A DNA stretch of 5,832 bases from Erythrobacter sp. CCH5-A1 (lineage in GTDB: Bacteria > Pseudomonadota > Alphaproteobacteria > Sphingomonadales > Sphingomonadaceae). The translations under genes were made by a program, and so were the position numbers. The notes beneath the pieces are model-generated. The model was not told the DNA's origin and did not search any database. It worked only from the letters and a program-made list of their open reading frames with translations. Below, piece by piece: positions 5,743 through 5,832 of the stretch (positions within the stretch are counted from its first letter, which is position 1; each line of letters opens with the position of its first letter). The stretch lies in the NCBI RefSeq assembly GCF_001557115.1, contig NZ_LSKQ01000193.1:1-5832 (forward strand). The letters are read 5' to 3'.

Positions 5743-5832
5743 ATGCTAGAGGTCTTCACGGTCGGCGGCGGCGAGTACATCGTCAATGTCCTCAATGCCG
5801 TCGCGGCATGGTCAGGGGGAGGGGGCTTCCGC
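5743..5832 (+). CDS. traG: TraG, N-terminal 30 residues (truncated by window edge)
   Basis: The frame from ATG 5743 stays open to the edge and encodes 30 residues beginning M-L-E-V-F-T-V-G-G-G-E-Y and continuing V-L-N-A-V-A-A-W. This matches the typical start of F-type TraG (a short strand, G-G-E, then L-N-A-I/V-A-A). TraG is a large inner-membrane protein whose N-terminal membrane part acts in pilus assembly and whose periplasmic C-terminal part stabilises mating pairs and, in F, takes part in entry exclusion by contact with TraS of the recipient. The position after traH is the standard F order. The family has about 900 or more residues, so nearly all of the gene lies beyond the window. The identification rests on a short stretch plus synteny. 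Confidence 0.8.
   Translation, partial: MLEVFTVGGGEYIVNVLNAVAAWSGGGGFR

Overview
This window is a segment of an F-type (MPF-F) conjugative type IV secretion locus, all on the + strand. Five complete genes and the start of a sixth follow the order trbC - traN - small winged-helix gene - traF - traH - traG (cut by the right edge). The base composition is GC-rich with strong G/C preference at third codon positions. Together with the protein style (alanine-rich, short signal peptides, minimal F-type gene set) this suggests an alphaproteobacterium, plausibly a sphingomonad-like plasmid or integrative element. That taxonomic placement is inference; no replicon, oriT or relaxase gene lies here to confirm it.

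Layout: bases 1-63 hold at most the tail of an upstream gene (traU would be expected by synteny) and the trbC ribosome binding site. trbC (64-810) and traN (807-2828) overlap by an ATGA junction. traN touches the small gene (2828-3415) through TAATG. A strong Shine-Dalgarno sequence lies in the 3' end of that gene, just before traF (3420-4247). traF touches traH (4247-5704) through TGATG. Only the traH-traG junction has a real gap (38 bases, with a small GC-rich hairpin) before traG starts at 5743. The tight junctions indicate one polycistronic, translationally coupled transcript. No promoter, rho-independent terminator, tRNA, IS element or CRISPR array is visible.

How the genes work together: TrbC, TraF and TraH are exported proteins of the F-pilus assembly/retraction group. 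TraN is the large cysteine-rich outer-membrane adhesin that stabilises mating pairs. TraG (N-terminus only here) acts in pilus assembly and mating-pair stabilisation. TraF has a C-A-A-C thioredoxin-type active site, so it may help fold the disulfide-rich partners, above all TraN with 32 cysteines after its signal peptide.

The least expected gene is the one between traN and traF. It has no signal peptide and encodes a PadR-like winged-helix domain followed by a charged helix and a Lys/Gly-rich tail: a candidate DNA-binding protein embedded in a structural transfer operon. Second in interest is the central cysteine-rich part of traN. Its third-codon-position composition is far less GC-biased than the flanking parts and neighbouring genes, which hints at mosaic exchange of the recipient-recognition region.
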